The position numbers were made by a program, and so were the translations under genes. The notes below the pieces were generated by a model that was not told the DNA's origin, ran no database searches, and worked only from the letters and a program-made list of their open reading frames with translations. 64,000 nucleotides of DNA. Source: Aliidiomarina minuta (GTDB lineage: Bacteria > Pseudomonadota > Gammaproteobacteria > Enterobacterales > Alteromonadaceae). Positions 25,306 to 33,997 of the stretch are shown piece after piece; positions within the stretch are counted from its first letter, which is position 1; every line of letters starts with the position of its first letter. The stretch is from assembly GCF_003987145.1 (NCBI RefSeq), contig NZ_PIPL01000001.1, positions 1,116,001 to 1,180,000 on the forward strand, given 5' to 3'.

Positions 25306-26004
25306 TTAACGTCCCGGCAATTTCTTCCAGGTCACCTCATTACGTAAATAGTGCGGCTCCAGATCTTCCGCCGCCACACGCTGACCGGCCTCGTAAGCCG
25401 CCGCGCCCAGTTGCAACATATCTAAAGCATGAGGTAAACGCACCTTATCTGCTGCTTCTATACTGACTCCGCCCAGCGCGCTTTTCAATGCTTGCTGATA
25501 AGTTTCCCAGCCAGTACCGCAGGCCCACCATAGAACTTCCTGCTCAAAAGGTACACTGACGTCACCAGGTGAGCACACTCGTTCCGGCTCAACCTTTACC
25601 ATCAGACCTGATTGCAACTGGTAGGTTCCCCAGTACACTTCGCCCATGCGGGCATCTATCGCTGGTACTGCGTACTCAGCGCCATGTAACCGGGCTGCGG
25701 CTTGCGCCATAGCAGCCAGCGTGGACACCTGAACCAGCGGCAAATCACAGCTAAAGGCTAGCCCCTGAGCAATGCTCGCACCAATACGAACGCCGGTAAA
25801 ACTCCCCGGCCCCTGGCTCACTACTATAGCGTCCAGCTCCTTTAATTCTACGCCAGCTTCAGCCAGAACTTCGTTAACATAAGGTAAAATCTGTTGCGAA
25901 TGGCGCCGTGGAATTTCTTCCCCCCGGCTACAGGTATATTCTCCATCAGTATAAGCCACGGAGCAGAACTCAGTAGCACTGTCGATAGCAAGCAGTCGGG
26001 TCAT
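25306..26004 (-). CDS. tsaB: tRNA t6A biosynthesis protein TsaB
   Basis: A 232-residue inactive ASKHA paralogue of TsaD that scaffolds the TsaBDE complex making N6-threonylcarbamoyladenosine at position 37 of ANN-decoding tRNAs. MTRLLAIDSATEFCSVA, RHSQQILPYVNEVL and SQGPGSFTGVRIGASIAQGLA are diagnostic. The ATG overlaps the yoaA stop in an ATGA, so translation is coupled. Confidence 0.95.
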   Translation of the reverse strand: MTRLLAIDSATEFCSVAYTDGEYTCSRGEEIPRRHSQQILPYVNEVLAEAGVELKELDAIVVSQGPGSFTGVRIGASIAQGLAFSCDLPLVQVSTLAAMAQAAARLHGAEYAVPAIDARMGEVYWGTYQLQSGLMVKVEPERVCSPGDVSVPFEQEVLWWACGTGWETYQQALKSALGGVSIEAADKVRLPHALDMLQLGAAAYEAGQRVAAEDLEPHYLRNEVTWKKLPGR

Positions 26005-27947
26005 TCGGTTTCCTGTGTTGTGTTATCAGTCTGCTGCAAAAAGCTTTTCACGCTCTCTAATGAACGGGTGCGCTGCATGGCAGGCAGACTTTGTAAAAAG
26101 GTTTTGCCATATTGACGGCTAACCAGGCGATTATCACAGACCACCAGCACACCGCTGTCGTTGGCGTCACGGATCAAACGGCCTGCCCCCTGTTTTAAGC
26201 TGATAACCGCCTGCGGTATCTGTACTTCGGCAAATGGATTTCCGCCGCGCAATTTACAGTCTTCAATGCGTGCCTGCAACAAAGGATCGTCAGGCGAAGC
26301 AAAGGGCAGTTTGTCGATAATCACACAACGTAGCGCGTCTCCTCTGACGTCCACGCCTTCCCAGAACGAACTGGTACCCAGCAATACCGCATCGCCAGCG
26401 GCTACAAATTGATCCAATAATTCACGTTTACTGGTATGCCCCTGCACCAGTACCGGTCGTTCCAGTTCGTTGATCAAAACGTCCGCAACCTTATTCAGCA
26501 TGCGATAGCTGGTAAAGAGCAAAAAAGTACCGCCACGGTTACAGCTAATCAGCTCACGGGCAATATTCAATACCGCCTGATACATCGCAGGGTCGCTCGG
26601 TTGAGGTAAATAGCGCGGCATGCATAACAGTGCCTGCTTAGAAAAATCAAAAGGGCTGGGTAACACCAGCGTACGGGCACTCTGCAAACCTAAACGATGG
26701 GTGAAGTGTGCAAAACTATCGCCCACAGCCAGGGTCGCCGAAGTAAATACCCAACGCATTTTCTGGCTTTCAATATAATTGGAGAATTTATCCGCCACAC
26801 TTAACGGGGTCTGATGCACACTAATCTGGCGCGGTGTCGTTTCATACCAGAAACTGTAGCCGGTGCGTTTAGTATCCATGAGCTGCTGCCAACGGCCTTT
26901 CAACAACACCATGCGTTCATAACATTGATCCAGAGTTTTGTTCCGTCCCAACGCCGCTTTAGTTATCGCCTGCCCCCGCTCCAACGCTTCCAAAAGCCGC
27001 GCCGAATCATTGAGCACCGCCTCCTTCTGCATCACCTCCCGCCAGTTACCGCGCTCAGGGTCCCGGGCAAACTGCAGGCGTAAATCGCGGGCACATTTTT
27101 CCAACTGATCTGCCACCCGATCCAGCTGTTTTAAATCCTTCAGCTCAGTACTGTATAAAAGACGCAGGTCTTGCGCTAATTCCGAGAGCTGTCGGCTGGA
27201 CAAAGATTCACTGAAATACTGGCTGGCGATATCAGGGATCTGATGCGCTTCATCAAAAATAACCATATCAGCCTGCGGGATGAGTTCACCAAAACCTGTA
27301 TCTTTAAGCACTGCATCGGCAAAAAACAAATGATGATTGACCACCACGATGTCCGCTTCCATAGCCTCTTTACGCGCCTTCACCAGGTAGCAGTCATCGT
27401 AGTCCGGGCAGTCACGGCCCAGACAATTATCCTGAGTACTGGTGATTTGTGGCAACACCAGGGCATCTTCCGGCAGACTGGTCAATTCGCCGATATCGCC
27501 ACTGCGGGTCTGGTTGGCCCACTGCTTAACTATCTGTGCCTGCTGCAGCATGACTTTTTCGCTACGCGGTGGGCTGGCGACAAACTGATTCATGCGTTGG
27601 ATACAAAGATAATTTGAGCGGCCTTTCAACAAAGCAGCCACGCAACCAGGTGCCAGCGCTTCGCGCAAACGAGGCAAATCGCGGTGAAAAAGCTGTTCCT
27701 GCAGGTTTTTTGTACCCGTCGAAATAATCACCTGCTGACGCTTGCCAGCCTGCCCCAGCAAAGCTGGTGCCAGATAAGCAAAGGTTTTACCGGTCCCAGT
27801 CTCTGCCTCTACTACTAGCAACGGCTGCTCATCACTCAGCTCCGCGATCGCCTGCGCCATTTCCTGCTGGGCCTGACGCGGCTGAAATCCTTCAATGGTC
27901 TTGCTCAGCGCACCGTCGGGCGCAAAAACGGCACTAATATCGGTCAT
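26001..27947 (-). CDS. yoaA: DinG-family ATP-dependent helicase YoaA
   Basis: An XPD/DinG-type superfamily 2 helicase of 648 residues. Seen: the Q-region FQPRQAQQEM, Walker A AETGTGKTFAYLAPALL, an Fe-S domain with cysteines in NYLCIQRM and DNCLGRDCPDYDDC, DEAH box VIFDEAHQIPD, and motif VI QGAGRLIRD. YoaA in E. coli works with the DNA polymerase III chi subunit in damage tolerance. The start is the ATG at 27945-27947 (MTDISAVF); upstream in-frame codons only give an unconserved leader overlapping the divergent promoter region. Upstream of tsaB, as in enterics. Confidence 0.93.
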   Translation of the reverse strand: MTDISAVFAPDGALSKTIEGFQPRQAQQEMAQAIAELSDEQPLLVVEAETGTGKTFAYLAPALLGQAGKRQQVIISTGTKNLQEQLFHRDLPRLREALAPGCVAALLKGRSNYLCIQRMNQFVASPPRSEKVMLQQAQIVKQWANQTRSGDIGELTSLPEDALVLPQITSTQDNCLGRDCPDYDDCYLVKARKEAMEADIVVVNHHLFFADAVLKDTGFGELIPQADMVIFDEAHQIPDIASQYFSESLSSRQLSELAQDLRLLYSTELKDLKQLDRVADQLEKCARDLRLQFARDPERGNWREVMQKEAVLNDSARLLEALERGQAITKAALGRNKTLDQCYERMVLLKGRWQQLMDTKRTGYSFWYETTPRQISVHQTPLSVADKFSNYIESQKMRWVFTSATLAVGDSFAHFTHRLGLQSARTLVLPSPFDFSKQALLCMPRYLPQPSDPAMYQAVLNIARELISCNRGGTFLLFTSYRMLNKVADVLINELERPVLVQGHTSKRELLDQFVAAGDAVLLGTSSFWEGVDVRGDALRCVIIDKLPFASPDDPLLQARIEDCKLRGGNPFAEVQIPQAVISLKQGAGRLIRDANDSGVLVVCDNRLVSRQYGKTFLQSLPAMQRTRSLESVKSFLQQTDNTTQETE

Positions 27948-28049
27948 AAAGCTGCCTGTTGATAAGTATACTGGTATTATTCCAACACTCTTCGATCTCA
28001 GATACAATCGCCCATTCGCTAAAATTGCAGGAAGGTTCAACAGGCTTAT

Positions 28050-30044
28050 ATGATAAACCGTTTTTTGCTGATTCTGTTAGCGGTTAGCCTAATGCTTAGT
28101 ACTTCTCTAAGCTACGCCGTACAACCAGAGCCTCCACAACTAGAACCCGGTCAGGTCACAGTGGCCGATATTCGGGCAGCCTATCTGGTCAGTGTTATGC
28201 GTTATGTAAACTGGCCTCAGGAAGCTGAAAAAGAGACATTAACCATCGGCATTCTGGGCGAAAGCCCGGTTTATGACATTCTGAGCCGGCTACCTCTGAC
28301 TCCGGTACGGGGTAAACCTATTAATGTGATTAGTTTAAGTCGCTCTTCGCAGATACCCCAGGTTGATTTACTCTATGTTTCGCCAAGAGCTTCAGCGTCT
28401 CTGGATCAGATTTTATCTCAGGCGCACCGCAATGCTGTGCTCGCTGTCACTGAAGATAAATCCATTCGCGATGATATGATGATTAATCTGGTCTCTGACC
28501 GCGACAACCGACTCGCCTTTCAGGTTAACGACAGCCGTATCCAAAGCACGGGTATTAACACCTCCAGGGATTTGCTGCTGCTACGCGGCAGTGAACTGGA
28601 CTTAGTCGTGAATCATCATCAGCTACTGCGTGAAATGCAAAGTCTGCGGCAGGAAAAGCAGCTTCTGCTCAATCAGAGTAATGAACAGCAACGGCAAATT
28701 TTTCAGTTGCAGGAACGCATAGATTCGCTCGAACAGACTATCAGCGAACGTGACAACGTTTTACGAGCTCAGCAAGGTACGCTGGAAGATAAACAGCAGG
28801 TTATGGAGTCCCAGCAAAATGCACTAAATGAATTGTTACGCGAACTGGAAGAACAGCGCGACCTTTTATTTGCCCGTGAAGAACAATTGCATGTTATTCA
28901 GGATGCGTTGACTGAAAGCGAACAGGCCCTGGCACAAAAAGAGCAAGAATTAAGCGTTAAAGAAACACAGCTCGCGAATAAGGAGCGCGAGGGCGACGCC
29001 CTGGCTCAACGCATTACGGCTAACCGAGACATCCTCGCCGCCCAGCAGCAACAATTACGTGACCAACGTGCGGCGCTATCCGAGCAAGCGAGTTTAATCG
29101 AATCCAGAGAGCGCACTATTGACCGCCAGCGCGAATACCTGATTTACATCCTGATAGCGTTATTAATCGCATCTATACTTGGCGTATTGAGTCTTACGCT
29201 TTATGTCAACAAACGGCGTACCGCCAGCCAGTTAATGGACACCCTGAACGAACTGCACCAAGCTCAGGACAAACTGGTGGAGTCAGAGAAAATGGCCGCG
29301 CTAGGCAACCTTGTGGCTGGTGTAGCTCATGAAGTTAATACCCCTCTTGGGGTTGCCCTGACGGCTACCTCCATGCTCAATGACCGACGTGAAATTCTGG
29401 TTCATCATGTTCAGGAAGGCAGTTTAACCCGCGAGCAGTTGCTACGTTTCCTTAATCAGTCCGAAGAATCCCTCACTCTGACTGAGAAAAACCTGAGCCG
29501 GGTGGCGCGCCTCATCAGCAACTTTAAACAGGTTGCCGTCGACCAAATGGTGACCGAGCGACGCACTATCGATTTAGGCACTTATATAGAAGAGATAATG
29601 TCAGCCCTTTCTATTGAATTGAAACGAGCGCATATCGAATACCGCATTGATATCCAGGAAGAAATTGAGATGGATACTATACCGGGGGCTATGGCGCAGA
29701 TTATGACCAATCTGGTGACTAACAGCATTCGCCACGGTTATAGCACCGATGAGCATGCAGAACATAAAGGTACTATAAGTATCAGTGCGCGCCGGGCTGA
29801 TGGTAATAATGTTCAGCTTTCTTTCTGTGACGACGGTGCCGGTATGAACGAAGCCACCTTGCAAAAAATATTCGAGCCCTTCTTTACCACCAAACGTAAC
29901 CAGGGCGGAACCGGGCTTGGCATGCCAATCGTCTACAATCTGGTAAGGCAACAGTTGAAAGGCGATATTACAGTCACCAGCACACCGGGAGCCGGTACCT
30001 GTTTTGAACTCATATTGCCACGTCACCTGCGCCTTCAGGATTAA
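28050..30044 (+). CDS. Sensor histidine kinase with periplasmic YfiR-like domain
   Basis: A 664-residue protein. Signal peptide or first membrane helix 1-23 (cleavage near SYA); residues about 35-180 match the YfiR/HmsC (DUF4154) periplasmic domain (VADIRAAYLVSVMRYVNWP, DLLYVSPRA, LVSDRDNRLAFQVN); residues about 185-360 are a long coiled coil rich in Gln and Glu; one membrane helix at 363-386; then a HisKA domain with phospho-acceptor His427 (GVAHEVNTPLG) and an HATPase_c domain (NLVTNSIRHG, DDGAGMN, FEPFFTTKRNQGGTGLGM). There is no HAMP, PAS or receiver domain, and no response regulator is adjacent. Divergent from yoaA. YfiR proteins normally repress the diguanylate cyclase YfiN; the signal sensed here is unknown. 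Confidence 0.88.
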   Translation: MINRFLLILLAVSLMLSTSLSYAVQPEPPQLEPGQVTVADIRAAYLVSVMRYVNWPQEAEKETLTIGILGESPVYDILSRLPLTPVRGKPINVISLSRSSQIPQVDLLYVSPRASASLDQILSQAHRNAVLAVTEDKSIRDDMMINLVSDRDNRLAFQVNDSRIQSTGINTSRDLLLLRGSELDLVVNHHQLLREMQSLRQEKQLLLNQSNEQQRQIFQLQERIDSLEQTISERDNVLRAQQGTLEDKQQVMESQQNALNELLRELEEQRDLLFAREEQLHVIQDALTESEQALAQKEQELSVKETQLANKEREGDALAQRITANRDILAAQQQQLRDQRAALSEQASLIESRERTIDRQREYLIYILIALLIASILGVLSLTLYVNKRRTASQLMDTLNELHQAQDKLVESEKMAALGNLVAGVAHEVNTPLGVALTATSMLNDRREILVHHVQEGSLTREQLLRFLNQSEESLTLTEKNLSRVARLISNFKQVAVDQMVTERRTIDLGTYIEEIMSALSIELKRAHIEYRIDIQEEIEMDTIPGAMAQIMTNLVTNSIRHGYSTDEHAEHKGTISISARRADGNNVQLSFCDDGAGMNEATLQKIFEPFFTTKRNQGGTGLGMPIVYNLVRQQLKGDITVTSTPGAGTCFELILPRHLRLQD

Positions 30045-30047
30045 AGG

Positions 30048-30341
30048 CTAAGCAAAGATATCCAGATTACGGCCTTTGTGCTCGTCATCATCGTCATCTT
30101 TTTCGTCTTTACGCGGATCTTCAGCGACAGGAGAAGGCTCCGGTGGCCCCTGCTTTTGTCGTGACTGATCGCGCAACCGCTGCCGTACCCGGGCTTCCTG
30201 AGTATCATCAAAGTCTTCTTCGTCAGAAACTGCCGGACTACGCGGTTTTTTCTGCACTCGGGTAATACGCCCATAAGTTGATTTCATATCAACCTGAGTG
30301 TTCCGTGGTAACAACGGAAATAATATATCCTGGTTTGCCAT
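30048..30341 (-). CDS. Small, acidic, low-complexity hypothetical protein
   Basis: 97 residues with no recognised domain. The N-terminal third (ILFPLLPRNTQVDMKSTYGRI) looks ordered; the rest is a charged, probably disordered tail ending DEKDDDDDEHKGRNLDIFA. No signal peptide or membrane segment. The ATG at 30339-30341 has a GAGG about eight bases upstream, and the frame is convergent with the histidine kinase gene, ending 3 nt from its stop. I cannot assign a function. Confidence 0.65.
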   Translation of the reverse strand: MANQDILFPLLPRNTQVDMKSTYGRITRVQKKPRSPAVSDEEDFDDTQEARVRQRLRDQSRQKQGPPEPSPVAEDPRKDEKDDDDDEHKGRNLDIFA

Positions 30342-30421
30342 AACAACCTCGTTCTTTGCCCCTTATCTTTAGTATCGGCAAAAATACACACAAGTGAATA
30401 AAAATCACCCATTATTTACAC

Positions 30422-30449
30422 TTGCAATCTGAACACGACTTGGTAGAAT
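30422..30449 (+). promoter_or_regulatory. Probable his operon promoter
   Basis: TTGCAA (30422-30427), 16-bp spacer, TAGAAT (30444-30449), about 45 bp before the leader-peptide ATG. Confidence 0.6.
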
Positions 30450-30494
30450 TTATACAACTTAAACAGATAGGCCCATCAACCTCTGGAAATCAAC

Positions 30495-30557
30495 ATGAAA
30501 ACACTATACAACTTTAGCGTTATCAGCATTTTCCATCATCATCACCATCATATCTGA
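30495..30557 (+). CDS. hisL: his operon leader peptide
   Basis: A 20-codon reading frame, ATG to TGA, whose codons 14-19 are six consecutive histidine codons (CAT/CAC), directly upstream of an RNA-folding region and terminator before hisG. Ribosome stalling at these codons under histidyl-tRNA shortage is the established attenuation mechanism in enterics; its use here is inferred from the layout. Confidence 0.95.
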   Translation: MKTLYNFSVISIFHHHHHHI

Positions 30558-30655
30558 CGGCCTTACTGATATGCTGGAAGGCCGTTATATCTAAGCGGTA
30601 CCTTCCCAAGAGAAAACTATTTAGCCCCTGGAAGCGTACCTTCCGGGGGCTTTTT
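30557..30655 (+). promoter_or_regulatory. his attenuator (pause hairpin, antiterminator, terminator)
   Basis: The first hairpin pairs ACGGCCTT (30557-30564) with AAGGCCGT (30578-30585). The terminator stem pairs AGCCCC-T-GGAAG (30623-30634) with CTTCC-G-GGGGCT (about 30640-30651) and runs into TTTTTATT. The intervening CCTTCCC (30601-30607) can instead pair with GGAAGG of the first hairpin's right arm, giving the mutually exclusive antiterminator form. Confidence 0.85.
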
Positions 30656-30699
30656 ATTTATTCGCCTGAATTGAATTATTACATCGAAAAGGAAAGTTT

Positions 30700-31599
30700 A
30701 TGAGCACAAGCAACCGTCTGACCATCGCCATTCAAAAGTCTGGCCGTCTGAGTAAAGAGTCCATTAACCTGCTGGCTGCCTGTGGCGTTAAATTTAATAT
30801 GCATGAAGCACGTCTGATGGTGCACAGCACCAGCCACCCTATTGATTTATTGCGTGTACGCGATGACGATATCCCGGGGCTGGTTATGGACGGCGTAGTT
30901 GATTTAGGTCTGGTCGGCGAAAACGTGCTGGAAGAAGAAAGTCTGGAGCGGGAAATGAAAAAACAGGCCAGCCAGTACCGTTCGTTACGTCGTCTCGACT
31001 TCGGCCACTGCCGCCTGAGCATTGCTCTGCCTACTGAACAGACTTTCAGTAATATTCAGGATCTGGATGGCCTGAAAATAGCCACTACGTATCCACGCTT
31101 ACTGGAGCGCTACCTTGGCGAGCAAGGCGTGAAAGCGAAAGCTGTGATGTTGACCGGCTCTGTTGAAGTGGCGCCCCGTGCCGGATTAGCCGATGCGGTA
31201 TGCGATTTAGTCTCCACAGGTGCCACCCTGGAAGCCAATGGTTTGCGCGAGCAACAGGTGATTTTCCGCTCTCAGGTGCAATTAATTCAGCGTTGTGAAG
31301 AACTCAGCGACACAAAACAACAGATGATTGACAAGTTACTGGCCCGTATTGACGGTGTACAGCTGGCCAAAGAAAGCAAATACATCATGCTGCATGCACC
31401 TAAGAACAAACTCAAAGAAGTTGAAGACATTCTGCCTGGTGCTGAGCGCCCGACCATATTGCCGCTCAGTCACACCGACGAGATTGTCGCCATTCACGTG
31501 GTCAGCACAGAAACTTTATTCTGGGAAACCATGGAAAAACTGAAAGCGCTGGGCTGCAGCTCAATACTGGTGCTGCCAATTGAAAAAATGATGGGGTAA
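30700..31599 (+). CDS. hisG: ATP phosphoribosyltransferase HisG
   Basis: First committed step of histidine synthesis: ATP plus PRPP to phosphoribosyl-ATP, and the feedback-inhibited enzyme. 299 residues is the long, HisZ-independent form with the C-terminal ACT-like regulatory domain. Seen: LTIAIQKSGRLSKES, GLVGENVLEE, DLVSTGATLEANGL (PRPP loop) and HAPKNKLKEVEDILPG at the start of the regulatory domain. GGAAAG precedes the ATG. Confidence 0.98.
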   Translation: MSTSNRLTIAIQKSGRLSKESINLLAACGVKFNMHEARLMVHSTSHPIDLLRVRDDDIPGLVMDGVVDLGLVGENVLEEESLEREMKKQASQYRSLRRLDFGHCRLSIALPTEQTFSNIQDLDGLKIATTYPRLLERYLGEQGVKAKAVMLTGSVEVAPRAGLADAVCDLVSTGATLEANGLREQQVIFRSQVQLIQRCEELSDTKQQMIDKLLARIDGVQLAKESKYIMLHAPKNKLKEVEDILPGAERPTILPLSHTDEIVAIHVVSTETLFWETMEKLKALGCSSILVLPIEKMMG

Positions 31600-31601
31600 C
31601 T

Positions 31602-32933
31602 ATGATTGCACAAGCCGTAATCTGGAATCAGCTCAGCAGCAGCGAGCAACAGCAACGCCTATCCAGGCCCGCACAGCAGGCCAGTCAGCAACTGATGGCT
31701 CAGGTGCAGGCCATTATTAATGACGTGCAGCGTGACGGTGACAAAGCCCTGCTTGAGTATACTCAGCGCTTTGATAAGGTCAGTCTGACCAGACCGCGTC
31801 TTGAGCAGGAACAGGTTGCAGCACTGGCAGCGCAAACCCCGCAAGCGGTCAAGGAAGCCATAGATCTGGCGTATGCCAATATTAAAGCCTTTCACCAGGC
31901 CCAGCAGCCGCAGAATGTGGTGATGGAAACCATGCCTGGTGTGCGCTGCGAACAACGTTTTGCGGCACTGGAAAAAGTCGGTTTATATATTCCAGGTGGC
32001 AGCGCCAGCCTGCCCAGCACTGTGCTGATGTGTGGCGTGCCCGCGCAAATTGCCGGCTGTCAGGAGCGCGTACTTATCAGCCCTCCGGACGCCAGCGGCC
32101 AGTTACGCCCCGCTATTTGTTACGCTGCGCAGCTATGCGGTGTCACTCAGGTCTTTTTAGGCGGCGGCGCGCAGGCTATTGCCGCTCTTGCTTATGGCAC
32201 AGCAAGCATTCCTGCGGTGGATAAAATTATCGGCCCGGGCAACAGCTATGTGACCGCGGCTAAACAATTAGTCAGCCAGATACCTGGCGGCCCGGCTATT
32301 GATTTACCCGCTGGCCCTTCAGAACTGCTGGTGATTGCTGATGACAGCGCTGAAGCTGAGTTTGTGGCTGCCGATCTGCTCTCTCAGGCTGAACACGGAC
32401 CGGATTCTCAGGCATTACTGCTCAGCCCGGATGCCGCTATGGTCGAAGCCGTGCGTAAAGAACTGGAACGCCAGCTAGCCGAATTGCCGCGTGCTGAAAT
32501 CACCGCCCAGGCATTGACCAGCAGCAGCCTGATTGTTACCGAGAGTCTGCAACAAGCCGCAGAGATCAGTCAGCGTTATGCGCCCGAGCACCTGAGTCTG
32601 CAAATCCGCGATGCCAACAGCTGGATAGAGCGCACCAACAAAGCAGGTTCAGTCTTTGTGGGTCACTATGCACCGGAATCCGGCGGTGACTACGCAACAG
32701 GCACCAATCACGTACTGCCTACCTATGGTTATGCGCGTAATTACAGTAGCTTAGGCCTGCTTGATTTCTACCGCCGTTACACGGTGCAGGAGCTCACCCC
32801 GGCCGGTCTGGCGGCGCTGGCACCTGCCATTACCACTCTGGCGGCAGAAGAAGAGCTGGACGCCCATCGCTTAGCGGTTACCCGACGCATGCAAAGTGCA
32901 CGTATGCAAAAAGATGCCGGAGGCAATTCATGA
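31602..32933 (+). CDS. hisD: Histidinol dehydrogenase HisD
   Basis: NAD-dependent four-electron oxidation of histidinol to histidine, the last two steps. 443 residues; the Zn-dependent fold shows YIPGGSASLPSTVLM, DKIIGPGNSYVTAAKQ, AGPSELLVIAD, QAEHGPDSQA (zinc and catalytic residues) and the YAPEHLSLQ region. It is 2 nt from hisG and overlaps hisC by 4 nt. Confidence 0.98.
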   Translation: MIAQAVIWNQLSSSEQQQRLSRPAQQASQQLMAQVQAIINDVQRDGDKALLEYTQRFDKVSLTRPRLEQEQVAALAAQTPQAVKEAIDLAYANIKAFHQAQQPQNVVMETMPGVRCEQRFAALEKVGLYIPGGSASLPSTVLMCGVPAQIAGCQERVLISPPDASGQLRPAICYAAQLCGVTQVFLGGGAQAIAALAYGTASIPAVDKIIGPGNSYVTAAKQLVSQIPGGPAIDLPAGPSELLVIADDSAEAEFVAADLLSQAEHGPDSQALLLSPDAAMVEAVRKELERQLAELPRAEITAQALTSSSLIVTESLQQAAEISQRYAPEHLSLQIRDANSWIERTNKAGSVFVGHYAPESGGDYATGTNHVLPTYGYARNYSSLGLLDFYRRYTVQELTPAGLAALAPAITTLAAEEELDAHRLAVTRRMQSARMQKDAGGNS

Positions 32934-33997
32934 ATATAGCCCAGCAGTTACTCCGTCCGCACCTGCGGGACGTCACCCCGTACGCGTCAGCACGACGCAG
33001 CATGAGCTGTGGCAATATCTGGCTGAACGCCAATGAATCGCCATACAGTGGCGAATATCAGGTGAGTACCGCACAACTTAATCGTTATCCGAATTTTCAG
33101 TCATCGGCTTTGAATCAGGCCTACGCCCGCTATGCGGGCATAGACGCCGATCAGTTGCTCAGTCACCGTGGCAGCGATGAGAGCATTGAACTCTTAATCC
33201 GTAGTTTCTGCGAACCTGGTAGCGACCGCATCATGATCTGCCCGCCGACCTATGGCATGTACAGTATTTCAGCGGCGCTGAACAATACACCTGTAGTTTC
33301 AGTACCTTTGCGCTCTGACAACTGGCAGCTCGATTTAGCAGGCATACAGGCACAACGTGAACAGGTAAAAGTAGTCTTTTTATGCAACCCGTCGAACCCA
33401 CTGGGTAACAGCCTGAATGCCGATGACGTGCGCCAGATGATTGAGTTCTTTAAAGAGCAGGCACTGGTGGTGGTCGACGAAGCCTATATTGAGTTTTCTG
33501 CCAGCGACAGCTTCGCCAGCCTGATTAACGAATACCCTAATCTGGTGGTCATGCGCACCCTGTCCAAAGCCTTTGGCCTGGCCGGCATACGTGTTGGCTT
33601 CACGCTCAGTAACCAGGATGTGATTCAGGCGCTGGTGCCTGTACTCGCTCCCTATCCTTTGCCGGATGTCAGCATTCAAATCGCCGAGCAGGCACTGAGT
33701 GCGGACAACCAAATACTGATACGACAGAACACCATTGAAGCTCAGCTTGAACGCCAGCGCTTAATGGCCGCGCTGCCGCAGCTCGACTTTGTCAAAAAGC
33801 TCTACCCCAGCGATACCAATTTCATTCTGCTGCAGGTCACCGATGTGGAGGCTATCATGCAGCACTGCCAGAGTGCCGGCATTCTGCTGCGCAATCAGTC
33901 CGCCCAGCTGGGCCTTAGTAATTGCCTGCGCATTACCGTCGGTGCGCCCGCTGAAAACGACGCCTTGCTTGAAGTACTTAACGGAGTTTCTTTATGA
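32930..33997 (+). CDS. hisC: Histidinol-phosphate aminotransferase HisC
   Basis: PLP-dependent class II aminotransferase, 355 residues. NANESPYSGEY start, NPSNPLGNS, VVDEAYIEFS, and the Schiff-base Lys in RTLSKAFGLAGIRVGF. ATGA overlaps with both neighbours. Confidence 0.98.
   Translation: MNIAQQLLRPHLRDVTPYASARRSMSCGNIWLNANESPYSGEYQVSTAQLNRYPNFQSSALNQAYARYAGIDADQLLSHRGSDESIELLIRSFCEPGSDRIMICPPTYGMYSISAALNNTPVVSVPLRSDNWQLDLAGIQAQREQVKVVFLCNPSNPLGNSLNADDVRQMIEFFKEQALVVVDEAYIEFSASDSFASLINEYPNLVVMRTLSKAFGLAGIRVGFTLSNQDVIQALVPVLAPYPLPDVSIQIAEQALSADNQILIRQNTIEAQLERQRLMAALPQLDFVKKLYPSDTNFILLQVTDVEAIMQHCQSAGILLRNQSAQLGLSNCLRITVGAPAENDALLEVLNGVSL

Noticed and set aside
30534..30551. CAT repeat as microsatellite or CRISPR-like repeat
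   Set aside because: The six triplets are in frame in a short leader peptide followed by an attenuator; they are regulatory His codons.
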